A stretch of 64,000 nucleotides of DNA from contig JADNRY010000289.1 in the NCBI GenBank assembly GCA_015501585.1, positions 1-64,000 on the forward strand, written 5' to 3'. The notes beneath the pieces were generated by a model that was given only the letters and a program-made list of their open reading frames with translations, ran no database searches and was not told the origin of the DNA. The position numbers and the translations under genes are program-made. The DNA is from Rhodocollybia butyracea. Lineage: Eukaryota; Basidiomycota; Agaricomycetes; Agaricales; Omphalotaceae. Shown piece after piece: positions 47,651 through 59,700 of this stretch. Position 1 is the stretch's first letter. Every line of letters starts with the position of its first letter.

Positions 47651-49711
47651 CTACGAAGTCTCCCGTACGAGTGCGACTATTATTGTGACACTGGAAAAGA
47701 AAAATTAGTTGTAAGGTTTGAATAGGGGTGTCGAAAGAAAGAAAAACTCACTCGTCGATTTTCTGTGCGGAAAGAAAAAGGCAACGATGAGCCAAGGACC
47801 GTATCTCGAGAAAAAAAAAAGAATAACGTACTCCTCCCCTGAAAAACATCCCTTCCCTAGCAGCTTCCTCTTCAAACGAAAACAAAATAAAAAACATCAG
47901 CAAACCCATCAAATCAGCAATCAAACCCCAACCAAAGCCATTCAGACCAAGAAGGGTGGGAGAGGGGGGAGAGGGACACTCACTCTCAAAAGGACTCGCC
48001 CTCCTCCTATTCATCATACACTGCCTCGCATACGTAACCATATTATCCGCCATCGTCTGTACCTGCTCATCTTCCGTCGCGTCCTTCCTCCCCGCGAGCG
48101 AACAGATCGACAGCATTTCGGTAGGGAAGACGTTGTCTGAAAACCCATCGGTCTGTCAATGATAATAGCAATACGAGATACGAGTCCATATGAGGAGGGA
48201 AGTCAGGAAGTCGGTATGAGGCGGAAGCCGAAAGCCAAAAGTCAGATTAGAATTCAAGAAACAATGGAAGAATCTGGGAAACGCACGTAGGCAACCACGA
48301 TATCGCCATCACGCAGTTTCACGGAGTAGGTATTGGCTTCTTTTGGGGAATCGATACAAAAGCGAGCGAACTTGCGTTCAGGTTTGGTGGGAAGTTTTGT
48401 TAGCTGCCTGTTGGTGAAAGAAGTATTGTCAACGATTGGTCAACGATTGTCAACGATCATAAAAACGATCATAAAGACGATCATAAAAAAACAGGTGCAG
48501 GAGATAAATAAAGTGCAGGAGATAAATAAAGTGCAGGAGATAAAGTACATGAGATAAAGTACAGGAGATACGCAGAGAAGTAAAAGAAGTAAAGAAGTGC
48601 GGACTTACTTTGGACAGTTGAAAAAATGGGTTTGGACTTTCTCCCTGTAGATGACATTTGAGGACCGTATTATCGAGTATCCGCTATCTCCCAGACTAGA
48701 ACAAGAACAAGGGATGTTAGACGACGATGTATGTTGTAGGTACTGAAATATATCTAACTTTGCAGAACGGAGTAGCCCGGAGGATGAATTGAGGGAGAGG
48801 AAACAGGCGGTACTTGATCCTAGAAGCAAAGCAATGAACAAACAATTGGGTTTGGCAGGTAGGACTTGGAACGCACCAGCCTGGACATCTCGTTCTCGTT
48901 GTACCCCACCAAACGCAAGATCCATACAATTATATGGTGTGAGCTCCCATCCCTCCACCTGTTCGCGCTGCTCGTAATCCAGCGTCGGATCTATTTCGGG
49001 TTCGCCAGCCCACGCATTTCGCGAGTACCGATGGGCATGATACATCAGACTCTGCGAGAACACCGCAGGATTGATACCGCTAGCTACCCATCCACCGACG
49101 CCATCAGCGACGCCAAACGACATGCCCTATGGGTTAAAATGAGGGGGTTGACGGCGTGATATGAATGGGCAGGAAAAGCCGTAAATGAATGCATACCTAC
49201 CGATCCATTTCGCATCTAAAAGGACTTGAACTTAGGGCGAAGGCCAAAGATGATGATGATTGGGTGGACTTGCCTCTTGAACAAAAAAAAAATCCTCGCC
49301 GGCGTTATAATACCAGTCTTTGCCTCTCCGTTTCTTTTTAGGCCCGATATCCCGGTCGAGCATTTCTTCCCTCCAGCGACCTATCGAGGTCTTGGAAGTA
49401 AATGGGTTTTTAGGGACTTGGTCGTGTTCGCCCCACATGGGTGGTTTGCCAGCCCAGCTGGTGGCTATGTGGAAGGTATACGGATGGCGGGGGTATACTG
49501 GGGGAGGTATAAGCGGATCTAGCTGGTCGGATAGTTTTGGTGAAGGGGTATATGAGAACCGGCGAGGAAAATTCGAGCTGGGGGCCCGTAGCCGTGACCT
49601 TGGTACTGGACGCGATAACTGTAAGCTGTGGGTGTGACGATGGCAGGTTTTCTGAGGGAGTTTTAGAGGGAAACGGTTCACGGATAGATCTCCGCAGAGG
49701 CGTAGGGGCAT
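47651..49711 (-). CDS. PTC7: Mitochondrial PP2C-type phosphatase, PTC7-like
   Basis: Metal-dependent Ser/Thr phosphatase; yeast Ptc7 regulates coenzyme Q synthesis in mitochondria. The N-terminus is an Arg/Ser-rich presequence (MPLRLCGDLSVNRFPLKL...). The core has NAGEDFFFVQEMRNGS, FGVADGVGGWVASGINPA (the metal-binding D-G-x-G-G), LGDSGYSIIRS, LRDGDIVVAYTDGFSDNV (metal Asp) and KIDDVTIIVALVRETS at the end. At least ten exons join in frame; one intron (49216-49273) is GC-AG. The intron at about 48415-48607 contains minisatellite repeats. A truncated duplicate of the 3' end lies at 41484-41640. Confidence 0.87.
48428..48570. repeat. Intronic minisatellite in PTC7
   Basis: Three successive repeat types: gtcaacgatt (three copies), aacgatcataaa (three copies) and agtgcaggagataaataa (two to three copies, then decayed gtacaggagata copies). 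All lie within one intron of the phosphatase gene. Confidence 0.75.
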
Positions 49712-50001
49712 TACTGCGTGGATAGCAAAGCCAGGTTCAGGTAAGTTAGTAAGGGACTGTCAGAGTTTTCATCATTAGTATTGGCGTTTAAAATAAGGTC
49801 ATGTGATGGAAGTATATATAAAGTTGCTTAAGGGTGTGCTTACGGGCTACTCGGAGATCTTTAGAACATAACCATCCCCAAGATTTCGAGTTCGAGGTCC
49901 GAGGTCCAATGCGCGTCGTAGCGAAGGAGGATGTGTCCCAGAAAGGAAGTTCTGCGATGACGACTGCGATGACGATCACTAATTAACCTTCTTCACTTGA
50001 C

Positions 50002-50741
50002 ATGGAACACTGGCCAGAGGATATTCTTAGCCCGTTCGACGTCCACGCTATAACTGTCGCCCACGAGTTCTTGGGTTCCTCACCCTGGCACCGCGCAGAA
50101 ACCAAAGAAACCTTGCCCTTCCGCAAGGATCTCCAGGACAAGCCGATCATGTGCATGTAGGCTGACATTCTATCACAGTTCCTCATCTTTACATTTCCTA
50201 GCCTCGAGGCGATTGTATCACCCAGTGTTTTCGCAGATCGTCTTTTCAAAGCAAGAGCTACAAACTACTAGCTGCCTACTCAGCTTATTCTAGATCGATG
50301 GAAGATTACGGTCGGCCCCTGTCTCTTGTCGAAACCCCTTGTGGTCCTTGCGATTCTAACCTCCATCATCTCGGCCCAAAACTCTGTGGCTGTGGAATCT
50401 TTTCAAAGGAGGTGCAGCTCGAAGATGGAACATCGCAGGTCCAACACTTCGTTTGGACAGAAGGACCACCACCGCCTGAACCTAAAGTAGAGTGTTTACA
50501 CCATCCATGTAGGAAAGAGTGTCCGGTTCCGGGAGACTGGGTTCTAAAGGAGATGGCTGAAGAGTACACAGAGCTCTTCGGGCGTGATGATGCTCTTCTC
50601 ATCGAATTTGTGGCTGAACGGGAAAAGTACTGGTGGAGAGGTTCACAGGGTCGTGACGATTCGGTTAATGAGCGCGCGCTGACTAAATTGGGCTACGGCT
50701 ACCTCATTCAGCCGCCGTATCCAAAAGTTTACTTCCCTTAG
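50002..50741 (+). CDS. Unknown protein with two Cys clusters
   Basis: Exon 1 reads MEHWPEDILSPFDVHAITVA to LQDKPIMC. A short intron leads to ILEAIVSPSVFADRLFKARA, then a one-base break near 50272 before MEDYGRPLSLVETPCGPCDS. The rest has CGPC-x11-CGCG and CLHHPCRKECPVPGDW, which may bind zinc, then a charged helix and YGYLIQPPYPKVYFP at the end. I treat both parts as one gene because the second frame continues upstream without a stop to the break. The second half alone (from 50298) would be 147 residues. No family recognised. Confidence 0.5.
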
Positions 50742-51800
50742 CCTTGTACTTGTATTGAATTTTCACTGAAGCAGAACTATTTAATGGGCTTTTATAGTTG
50801 CGTTACTGCGTATGCCGGTTATCGTTCCAGTGTTTACTTGAAAGAATACACCCCTCTGAATCACAATGTATGCCTTCTTGAAGCTGACGCGTATCGTTTC
50901 GGGTGTTATAATATCTTTGATGCAGAGGATCGCGAAGAGTGTCAAAGCTCTTGAACTGCCAATGGAGATAGAGAAGTAGAAAGGAAAAGAGACGCCAGAA
51001 ATCCCAAGTCTATTGGTGTTGTTGCGCTAGTCGTGATTACACGCCGATTGAGTATCCACCGAAAGATGAGAACGAATGAGAACCGCGACTGGAAATCGAA
51101 GAATTTGAAGGACAAGAAAACAAGATAAAGAGAAAGTTTCTGTTTTCAGCTACGACGCTTTACTAGACACGGTTATCAAGCCAACGCGCAAACTACTGGG
51201 ATTGGTAATTGCAGGTAATTGCAATTAGCTATGTATTAATTTGATAGGCCAACATGCGGATTTGTAGCGCGAGGAGCTGCCGTGGGGGGTGGAGGAATCA
51301 TTGGTTTGGAGAGTGCATGGCTATTCCTTCACGATCAACCCATTGGTTTATTCTTCTCAAGTGTCGAACAAGTCGTCCCCCGAAATCCTGGTTTTCGACA
51401 AACGGACTGGCCGCATCGTAGTACTTGTCGGATTGTTTTAGTGCGTTTTTTTAAATTATAGTTCAATCTTGGGCAACATATTCATCGCAACTCCGGTGTA
51501 TCATACGTGATATAAGCTTACTACTTGGACCAAGTCCAGCTACACTGCGACAGAGAGACTGGTATAAAATTAGTAGAAATCTCAAATCGTTTGCGGTACT
51601 CACGGGCTCTCCCTGAGCTCACCAGGTGATGATATACGTCTGAGCTACTTTGTCACTTTGAGCCACCCATGCTTCTATAGTGGTGGTACATGTGCATGAG
51701 CCCCCACTGTGGCATGAAATCTGGTTTGACTCGGAAAGGTGTGATTGGGCTTTATAGGTTCTGCTCTTCAGCAGTGGCATTGAGCCTTGGCAGCTGGGCC
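50742..51800. other. No gene recognised
   Basis: About 1 kb without a convincing open frame, RNA gene or terminal-repeat structure. Confidence 0.4.
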
Positions 51801-51805
51801 CTTTG

Positions 51806-52660
51806 TAGATGTGTTCATTCAAGTTGATGAGGCTAATCCATGGGGTTTATTAGAGGGGATTGACAGTTCCCACTATACTAATCATTACTACTTCGATGGT
51901 GCATCTTCTGTCAACCGAAAGTTCATCTTACAAGGCTCAACTGGCAGCGGCCGCCTTTGAACGCGCCAATAACATGGAGATAGCGTACTAGTACGTAGTA
52001 TACATGTACACTACTCAGAAGCTCAATAGTTCACCTATGGTTAGGCCACTCCTTCATCTTTCTTTGTTAACATGCTTTGCAAAGGTGGTTTTTAACCGAC
52101 TTGAAGTGTCCAAGTTTCTTGATGTCAGTGTGGTCTCCAAATAAAAGAACGTTGCATATGTACCTATGGTTCATTTCGCAGCGTCGAACCGACTTGACGT
52201 CCTTTCCTATTAAGTAACTCGCCTTGGCTTCTTTAAAGATGTGTTCATTGATGAGGCTGAATCCATATTGGCCAGGGGCAAGTCAGGGTTTGTTAAGGGC
52301 CCAACTGCATTGACCTTTTCCACTATAGTCATTACTACTTCGATGATGCATCTTCTGTCAACTGAAAGTTCATCTTACAATGTTCAACTGGCAGCGGCCA
52401 CCTTTGAACGCGCCAATAACATGGAGATAGCGTAGTACGTAGTATACAGGTACACTACTCAGAAGCTCAATAGTTCATCTGGTCAGGCTACCCCCTTCAT
52501 CTTTCTCGGGTAACATGCTTTGCAAAGGCGATTTTCAACCCACAAGTGTCCAAGTTCCTCAAAAGTTCCTGGATGTCAGTGTGGTTTCCAAATAGAAGAA
52601 TGTTGCATATGTACCTATGGTCCATTTCGCAATGTCGAACCAACTTGACGTCCTTTCCTA
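51806..52660. repeat. Tandem duplication, unit of about 420-440 bases
   Basis: Two diverged direct copies (about 51806-52205 and 52226-52660). Both share gatgtgttcatt, then atgcatcttctgtcaac, acgcgccaataacatggaga, and gacttgacgtcctttcctat. Copy 2 keeps an open frame of 64 residues (LLSTESSSYNVQLAAATFER, ANNMEIA). Copy 1 encodes the same end (LLSTESSSYKAQLAAAAFER) but breaks upstream. This looks like a fragment of an unknown gene. Confidence 0.65.
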
Positions 52661-52673
52661 TCGGAAAACCGAT

Positions 52674-52745
52674 ACGTTATTCACCCACCGCTGCTGCCTC
52701 GAAGAATAGATTACGGAGAGGAATTAGTAAGTAGTAGTACTCAGA
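52674..52745. repeat. Direct repeat, left member
   Basis: Shares tacgttattcacccaccg, a ctgctg-ctc core and aattagtaagta with 54271-54345. The two members bracket the unknown gene at 53015-54040. Confidence 0.6.
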
Positions 52746-53014
52746 CTGAGAGCAGTTAAAAGCAGCTTCTTCCTACCTTCCCTCTACTCAGATCATACCA
52801 CACCCTGAGGTACGCGATAGACTGCTCGCCGTACTCTTTTCGGAACAACTCACTAGTTATCCTAACTGTTGCAGGAGAACCTGATATCACAATCACGATC
52901 AGCCTTTTCTACAACTTGAACCTCTGTTGCAAACACGTCCACGTCAGTTAGTATCCCTGCTGAATTCTGCGCGTCTTATGAGCTTTTTGCAAGGAAGGAT
53001 TACTAGCAAACGTC

Positions 53015-54040
53015 ATGTCAGCTTTTATTTCAGTCATCTCCGCTATCAGCAGTATCATCACTGTGGTCAACGCTTTCCAAGACCTTTTTACGTATGAGTC
53101 AAAAAATCAGATATCACTCCAGGATTTTGCAGGTCTACTGCGGCAGGAGAATGTGCGTTTCTTTACCGAGGTTGAAGCCGCACGGCTCCAGAGCACCCGG
53201 CTCAGCTTCTATGATGTATGGCTGCCCGCCATTTCTAAACGGACGACCATCACTCCTGGCGATCTTAACCTCCCACTGGTGAATTCTACCATGTTTATCC
53301 CCAACTTCGCGACGCCATCCGGGATGTCCATATGCGTGTCGAGACCCTCGCCGCTGTGTTCCGCGCGAACACCACTGCGCTGCACGTTGATGACTTTCTG
53401 CGGGTCTGTTTCTTCTGATGGAGCTTTACGGCCTGCTCCTGCACATGCATGCCGTGTGGGCGACGCTCAGGCGCGTCGAGGTCGGTGCGGCTACATTTGA
53501 TGACCCGCGGCTCAACATTGAAACTCGGTACGCCATCACCTACACGAGCTCTGCCCAAGCCTTCGTCCGGGAAATGCTCGTTCAGGTGTGGAAGCTGCGC
53601 ACTGCCAGCGTTGGGAATACTCAAAGCGAGTACAAGTATATTGGTGCTGGGTCGCGACCGTCGTACTACTATATCTATACGTTTAACGACACATATTCTC
53701 CGCTCGGCAACCCGCCGTTCCGGTATAACCTCCTCCGCCTTCCCAACTCGTATAGAAGGGATACCCTCAGTGATGATAACGCATCATCCTGGATATCACA
53801 AGCTCGCAATGATCACATAAATAGTGTTCGGGCGCTGTACGACACCGTGACACAGGATGGCCCAAAGTTCTTAGGGGAGATGGGCAAGCTCATGAGTATG
53901 TTGGATGCTAGATTGGTGCGGCAGGGAGGAGTACGGGGTTGAATAAGCTGCATGGCGTCGATGATGTCTATAACTCGGAGAAGGAGGAGAAGGAGGCATT
54001 GTTGGAGATATCTAAGGATGGTGACGAAGAGGCAACTTAA
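53015..54040 (+). CDS. Unknown protein, frame broken three times
   Basis: The start MSAFISVISAISSIITVVNA has a hydrophobic N-terminus. Later parts include LLRQENVRFFTEVEAARLQS, RVETLAAVFRANTTALHVDD, LHMHAVWATLRRVEVGAATF, RYAITYTSSAQAFVREMLVQ and an acidic end (EKEEKEALLEISKDGDEEAT). The frame changes at three sites, each explained by one base missing from a homopolymer: C run 53299-53302, T run 53409-53411 and G run 53935-53938. The continuing frames are protein-like on each side. Family and function are unknown. It is bracketed by direct repeats. Confidence 0.5.
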
Positions 54041-54270
54041 CTCAGTTGTTCTGTTCGCAGTAATTTACTGCTGTCTGCAGGCATGATTGAAGATGTTTGT
54101 ATCGTTTTTACTATCTCTTTCGTATCATTTTGGGGCTTGTTTTTGTGCTTTGAAGTTCATTTTGTACTTATTTCTCCTGATATTAGTTTTGGGTATCCTT
54201 TTACTACTTATATCTGCCTCAGACTTGTACATTACTGTTTTATTTATCAGTCATGATATCAGAAAATGAA

Positions 54271-54345
54271 TACGTTATTCACCCACCGACTGCTGTCTCA
54301 GAGAATAAGCCAGGGAGAGCAATTAGTAAGTAACACTCAGCAGCC
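54271..54345. repeat. Direct repeat, right member
   Basis: Partner of 52674-52745, same orientation, with small indels. Confidence 0.6.
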
Positions 54346-54391
54346 ATTGTAATAGCTTCAGCTGGCACTAAGTTACATTCACCCCTAATAA

Positions 54392-56512
54392 TTAAGCTCC
54401 CCAAGATTTCCAATCAAACCCTGTATTTTGTCGCTTCGGGTTAGCATTACTATGGATCCTGGAGTCCATTTCCGGTAACGGGGGAAAAAGTCCAAACCCC
54501 TCAGAATGGCCACTGGAAGCAGAAGCATCGCTACTCGCCATTCGCTCCATAATCTTCTTGATATTTCCATCTTTCCTCGGTGGGAGGGAGTTCCTCCGAA
54601 TCTGGTCTCCAGAGTTTAAAGTAGAGCTCGAAGCAGGAAGACTCGCTCTACCGCTTCCTTTCCTAGACTCCATCGATCCTTTCAACTTTCTCATTTCATC
54701 AGGAGGAAGTTCAGGCACGCGTACACTCGATATTGGTTTGAGAGGTCGCGTTGGTAGCGTGGAATTCGTCTCGGCTGTCAACGGATTCGTCGTAGTCGTT
54801 TCTCGAGTTGGTAACGACGAAATCAGGGTCGGGGAAGGAGTGGGAAGTTGATGTGTTTGAGAAACGGCTGCTGTTGCACCCTTGGTTGAATCAGGACGTC
54901 GGAAGGGATTCCTCCCTTGCAGACTCGGTATCGGCTGGACGTGGGCATTCTCCGTTTCCACGTTGTCAACTTCAATTTTCTCCGGTTTGGTGACAAGCCG
55001 GGTGGTGGTTGTACTCGGGGTACCATCGAAAGTATTCATGGAATCCCGGCTCTGGTTACTTGGGTGTTTGCGGGCACCAAGCTTTTGCTTTGATTGGAAA
55101 TTTGCGATTATCTGCATCCTATTAAGATGTGATGTGTTAACGCGCGCTGCCTCGACTGCGGGCCGGGAAGCTCTATTGCTCGAGAGTGTATCTGAATAGT
55201 TAGACTTGGTAATAGGAGGAGGAGCGTGGTCGGGATGCCATCGAGGAGGTGAACGATAAAGCATCAACGGGGAAACTTTCGTGTTCAATATGGATTGGTC
55301 TGATAGTTTTCGTTTCTTTGTAGGGCGGTTAGAACCAGAATCGTCAAATTTTTGCCAGACTGAATTACGGCGTAGGGTGATCATTTCTCGATAGTTATAG
55401 TCCGAGTAATATTTCTCCGCAGAATACCCGTTCTGTGCAAACCGAGAAGGGCGTGACAAAGGGACTTTGGCAGGAGCATAGAAATTGCGTATTTTTTGGC
55501 GCTTGGCCTGCTCGCTAGATTCTGTTTCCGCCACAGATTGCATGTAATCTGCGGGGGGATCATGTGATATCACAGTACTAGTGTTCGGGGAGAATGTGAA
55601 GGCTTTGTCCTGAATTTCGACAGCAGGTTGTGTAGCTGGATGGTCACGATATGGACGGAATTCGAATTTGTTGATGTGAAGCTGGAATATTGTCGGAGAA
55701 GAGTGGAAATCGACAGTAGTATTCCTCAGCAAAGAGAAGCTCACAGTGAGAGGGGTAGGATGATAGAGTAACGCTAATGACGACTGCTCAAGGCAGGCTG
55801 AGGACCATTCGGAAAAGGGTACAGGAATAGTAGTTGGATCGATAGATGTTCCGCGCAGATCTACACACAGACTCACCTTAATCGGAGAACATGGAACCAA
55901 CAAGGGACACGTACCAACTACGGAAAGCAGAGAAAGCTCCCGGAGAGCTTTGAAAATCGTTTGATCAATCGCTTTACAGCCTCGTAAGCGAATTATGCGA
56001 AGGCCCCAGGGACCACTAGAGTCCAAATCGTCGGCTGAGATTGGAGGTAGCCATAATTTCCTCAATCCCCAAGATGAAAGTCCAGTGTGCGACGCGTCGA
56101 ATGCTATCAGAGATGCAAAGGGTTTTATATTTAGCACCGTGTTATCTGAGAGCTGGGGACATCCTGGGAGTTCCAGAATCGTGACGAGGGAGAATGAAGG
56201 CGTAGATTGTATCCGCTGTAAGAGAGGAAGATGGGTATGTTTAAGTGCAATAGAGTAGTTTATGAATGTTTCGGGCAACGACGATGAATATATCTGGACA
56301 AGGGTTGCCCAGAGACATGGGTCAACTGCTGAAAGGTCGAGTGAACAGTCAGGTCCGTTATAAGATGGAATGAGAGTTTTCAAAATGTCAAATTCTGAGA
56401 TATCTCGGGGTTTCACGTAGGTCAACGCGAGATTTTGAGGAATCTGGTCTGGAAAGGACGCGACTTTCAGAATACAAAGGCAGGCTAGCGTCGGCACATG
56501 GTGGAAAGCCAT
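54392..56512 (-). CDS. Large LRR-like protein with disordered C-terminal half
   Basis: Single exon of about 706 residues. I start at ATG encoding MAFHHVPTLACLCILKVASF; the frame extends nine codons further up but only to a TTG. The first 250 residues have LRR-like units: FSLVTILELPGCPQLSDNTV, SLIAFDASHTGLSSWGLRKL and GLRIIRLRGCKAIDQTIFKA. The rest is Ser/Pro/Thr-rich with basic clusters (RPTKKRKLSD, ESSEQAKRQKIRNFY) and ends GFDWKSWGA, a short hydrophobic tail that may be a conserved binding motif. Nuclear location is suggested by the basic clusters. No enzymatic domain. Confidence 0.7.
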   Translation of the reverse strand: MAFHHVPTLACLCILKVASFPDQIPQNLALTYVKPRDISEFDILKTLIPSYNGPDCSLDLSAVDPCLWATLVQIYSSSLPETFINYSIALKHTHLPLLQRIQSTPSFSLVTILELPGCPQLSDNTVLNIKPFASLIAFDASHTGLSSWGLRKLWLPPISADDLDSSGPWGLRIIRLRGCKAIDQTIFKALRELSLLSVVGTCPLLVPCSPIKVSLCVDLRGTSIDPTTIPVPFSEWSSACLEQSSLALLYHPTPLTVSFSLLRNTTVDFHSSPTIFQLHINKFEFRPYRDHPATQPAVEIQDKAFTFSPNTSTVISHDPPADYMQSVAETESSEQAKRQKIRNFYAPAKVPLSRPSRFAQNGYSAEKYYSDYNYREMITLRRNSVWQKFDDSGSNRPTKKRKLSDQSILNTKVSPLMLYRSPPRWHPDHAPPPITKSNYSDTLSSNRASRPAVEAARVNTSHLNRMQIIANFQSKQKLGARKHPSNQSRDSMNTFDGTPSTTTTRLVTKPEKIEVDNVETENAHVQPIPSLQGRNPFRRPDSTKGATAAVSQTHQLPTPSPTLISSLPTRETTTTNPLTAETNSTLPTRPLKPISSVRVPELPPDEMRKLKGSMESRKGSGRASLPASSSTLNSGDQIRRNSLPPRKDGNIKKIMERMASSDASASSGHSEGFGLFPPLPEMDSRIHSNANPKRQNTGFDWKSWGA

Positions 56513-56722
56513 AAATCCAGGGCCGGCCGCAGCAGCCAAATTAGGATTTGGGCACGTGGATCACCAAGCAACACTGGTTACTGCTCCAATAATAATAACC
56601 ACCTCAACTCTTCCCACTCCGTTTTCCTTCTGACGCATAGCTCGACGCAAAAAAGTCATTCGCTCTTTTTCTAATACTTAACTTCTTGCTACGCCTGTCT
56701 CTTCTTTTTCTTCTGCTGCGTC

Positions 56723-59700
56723 ATGAATCATCCTGGGTACGGCCAGGCAAATCCCTTCGACGGCAATAGTCTGCCTCCTTCTTTATATCCTCAGCCTCGT
56801 TATGGCGAACAGGAAGCCCTAGATCCTTTTGGCTCCCAAAATTCGAGTACCACACGTCTTGCTGGTAGCCCGGGCTACGACCTGAATACTCGTCAGTTAT
56901 ATACCGCTCTCTTCCCTTTCTGTATTCTTAATCTAGTCCGTTTACAGCTGGTCCAGATTACAACCAACAATATGCATCTTCAGTAGATTCTCATTCCAGT
57001 TATCCCAGTATTTCTCCTTTTGCGGACCCTGGGCTTGGTACCGGCGAGCCGTATCCTGCCTGGTCTGCAGATCGTCAAATCCCCATGTCAACCGAGGAAA
57101 TAGAGGACGTTTTCATCGATTTGACGCAAAAGTTTGGTTTCCAGAAGGATTCCATGCGCAACATGGCAAGTTTTCTTTCTCTACCTATTTAGCTCCGTTC
57201 TCATGTTTCTCACAGTTTGATTTTCTCATGCACTTGCTCGACTCGAGGGCATCCCGTATGACCCCGAACCAAGCTCTTTTAACCCTTCACGCTGACTACA
57301 TTGGTGGTCAACATGCAAACTACCGCAAGTGGTACTTTGCTGCCCAACTGAATCTTGACGACGCCGTTGGCCAATCACAGAATCCCGGTGTGTCGCGCCT
57401 CAAGTCTGTCAAGGGCAAAGGAAAGACCAAGCATCTCGATTCCGCTCTGAATCGCTGGCGGAATGCCATGAATAACATGTCGCAGTATGACCGGCTGCGA
57501 CAGCTTGCACTCTTTTTGCTTTGTTGGGGTGAAGCTGGGAACGTTCGTTTTGTCCCAGAGACTCTCTGCTTCATCTTTAAATGCGCCGATGACTATTACC
57601 GAAGTCCAGAGTGCCAGAATAAAGTCGAGCCAGTGCCAGAGGGCTTGTACCTAAACACTGTTATCAAGCCCTTGTACAGATTTATGCGTGACCAGGGATA
57701 TGAAGTCGTGGATGGAAAATTTGTCAGAAAGGAAAAGGATCATGACGAAATCATTGGTTACGACGATATCAACCAACTGTTCTGGTATCCGGAGGGATTA
57801 GCCAAGATAATTCTCACTGACAATGTGTGTGATTGTGGATCTCTTCGTTTTGCTGTTCTAATTACATCACGTAGAGTCGACTGGTTGATCTTCCACCTCC
57901 TCAGCGCTTCATGAAGCTCGGCCGTGTGGATTGGAATCGGGTTTTCTTCAAAACTTACTTTGAGAAGCGTTCCGTGTCACACCTTCTCGTCAATTTTAAT
58001 AGGATCTGGATTCTGCACGTCTCCGTCTACTACTTCTATACGGCTTTCAATTCACCTAGAGTCTATGCCCCGAAAGGCACCATTTCCCCTTCACCCCAAA
58101 TGCAATGGTCTGCTGTTGCCCTTGGGGGAGCTGTCTCTACTGGTATCATGATTCTCGCCACTTTGGCCGAGTTTAGCTACATCCCAACAACGTGGAATAA
58201 CGCCTCTCACCTAACTACTCGCCTCATCATACTCTTAGTCATTTTAGCACTTACGGCGGGGCCGACGTTCTACATCGCTTCGGTTGATGGTCGACCCAAC
58301 CTCAGTCAGGTTCCTCTCATTCTCGCAATCGTCCAGTTCTTCATATCTGTGGTGGTAACAGTCGCATTTGGTATAATCCCCTCAGGCCGAATGTTTGGTG
58401 ATCGTGTCGCTGGGAAAGCGAGGAAATATATGGCTTCGCAAACTTTCACTGCTTCTTACCCTACACTGGACCGTAATGCCCGCGTTGCATCTATTCTTCT
58501 CTGGGTTCTGATTTTTAGTTGCAAATTCGTCGAATCATATTTTTTCCTGACCACATCTTTCTCGTCTCCTATTGCGGTCATGGCAAGGACCAAAGTACAG
58601 GGTTGTACTGATAGGCTTTTTGGTAATGCGCTTTGCTCGAACCAAGTCCCATTCGCTTTGGCAATCATGTATCTCATGGATTTGGTGTTGTTCTTCTTGG
58701 ACACTTATCTGTGGTACATCATTTGGTCTGTAGTTTTCAGCATTGGGCGCAGTTTCAGTCTAGGCTTGAGTATCTGGACTCCTTGGAAGGATATTTTCAC
58801 GAGGCTACCGAAGCGGATTTACGCAAAGCTACTCGCGACTGCTGAAATGGAGGTCAAATACAAGCCAAAGGTTCGGTTGCTCTCTATGCGCTGAGTGTTT
58901 GTACTGACTTCTTTTTCGAAGGTTTTGGTCTCTCAGATCTGGAATGCGGTAATTATATCGATGTACCGAGAGCATCTGCTGTCCATCGATCATGTTCAGC
59001 GCCTTCTCTATCACCAGGTCGATGGACAGGATGGGCGCAGATCCCTCCGTGCCCCTCCTTTCTTCACACACCAGACGGGTAACAATGCATCATTCTTCCC
59101 TCCTGGTGGTGAAGCTGAACGTCGTATCTCCTTCTTTGCCTCTTCCCTCACCACTGCTATTCCGGAGCCCTCCCTGTCGACGCCATGCCTACATTTACTG
59201 TCCTCGTCCCTCATTATTCCGAGAAGATTCTGCTTAGTCTTCGAGAGATCATTCGAGAAGAAGATCAGAACACTCGTGTCACAATTCTGGAATATCTCAA
59301 ACAATTACACGCAGTGGAATGGGACAATTTTGTCAAAGACACAAAGATCTTGGCAGAGGAGATGGATGGCGATACTGGAAGTATGCATGGTCACAATGAG
59401 AAAGCGGCAGCCAAAGTTGACGATCTTCCATTCTACTGCATCGGTTTCAAGACTTCATCCCCGAATATACTCTACGTACCCGGATTTGGGCATCCCTGCG
59501 TGCCCAAACTTTATACCGAACGGTTTCTGGAATGATGAACTACTCCAAAGCTGTCAAGCTGCTATATCGTGTCGAGAATCCGGATATTGTCCACAACTTT
59601 GCGGGTAACACTGAGCGGCTCGAGCGTGAGCTGGAGAGAATGTCCAGACGCAAATTTAAATTCACCATTTCCATGCAACGCTTCTCTAAATTCAACAAAG

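Noticed and set aside
59011..59304. Minus-strand open frame opposite the glucan synthase
   Set aside because: Shadow of the conserved FKS coding strand.
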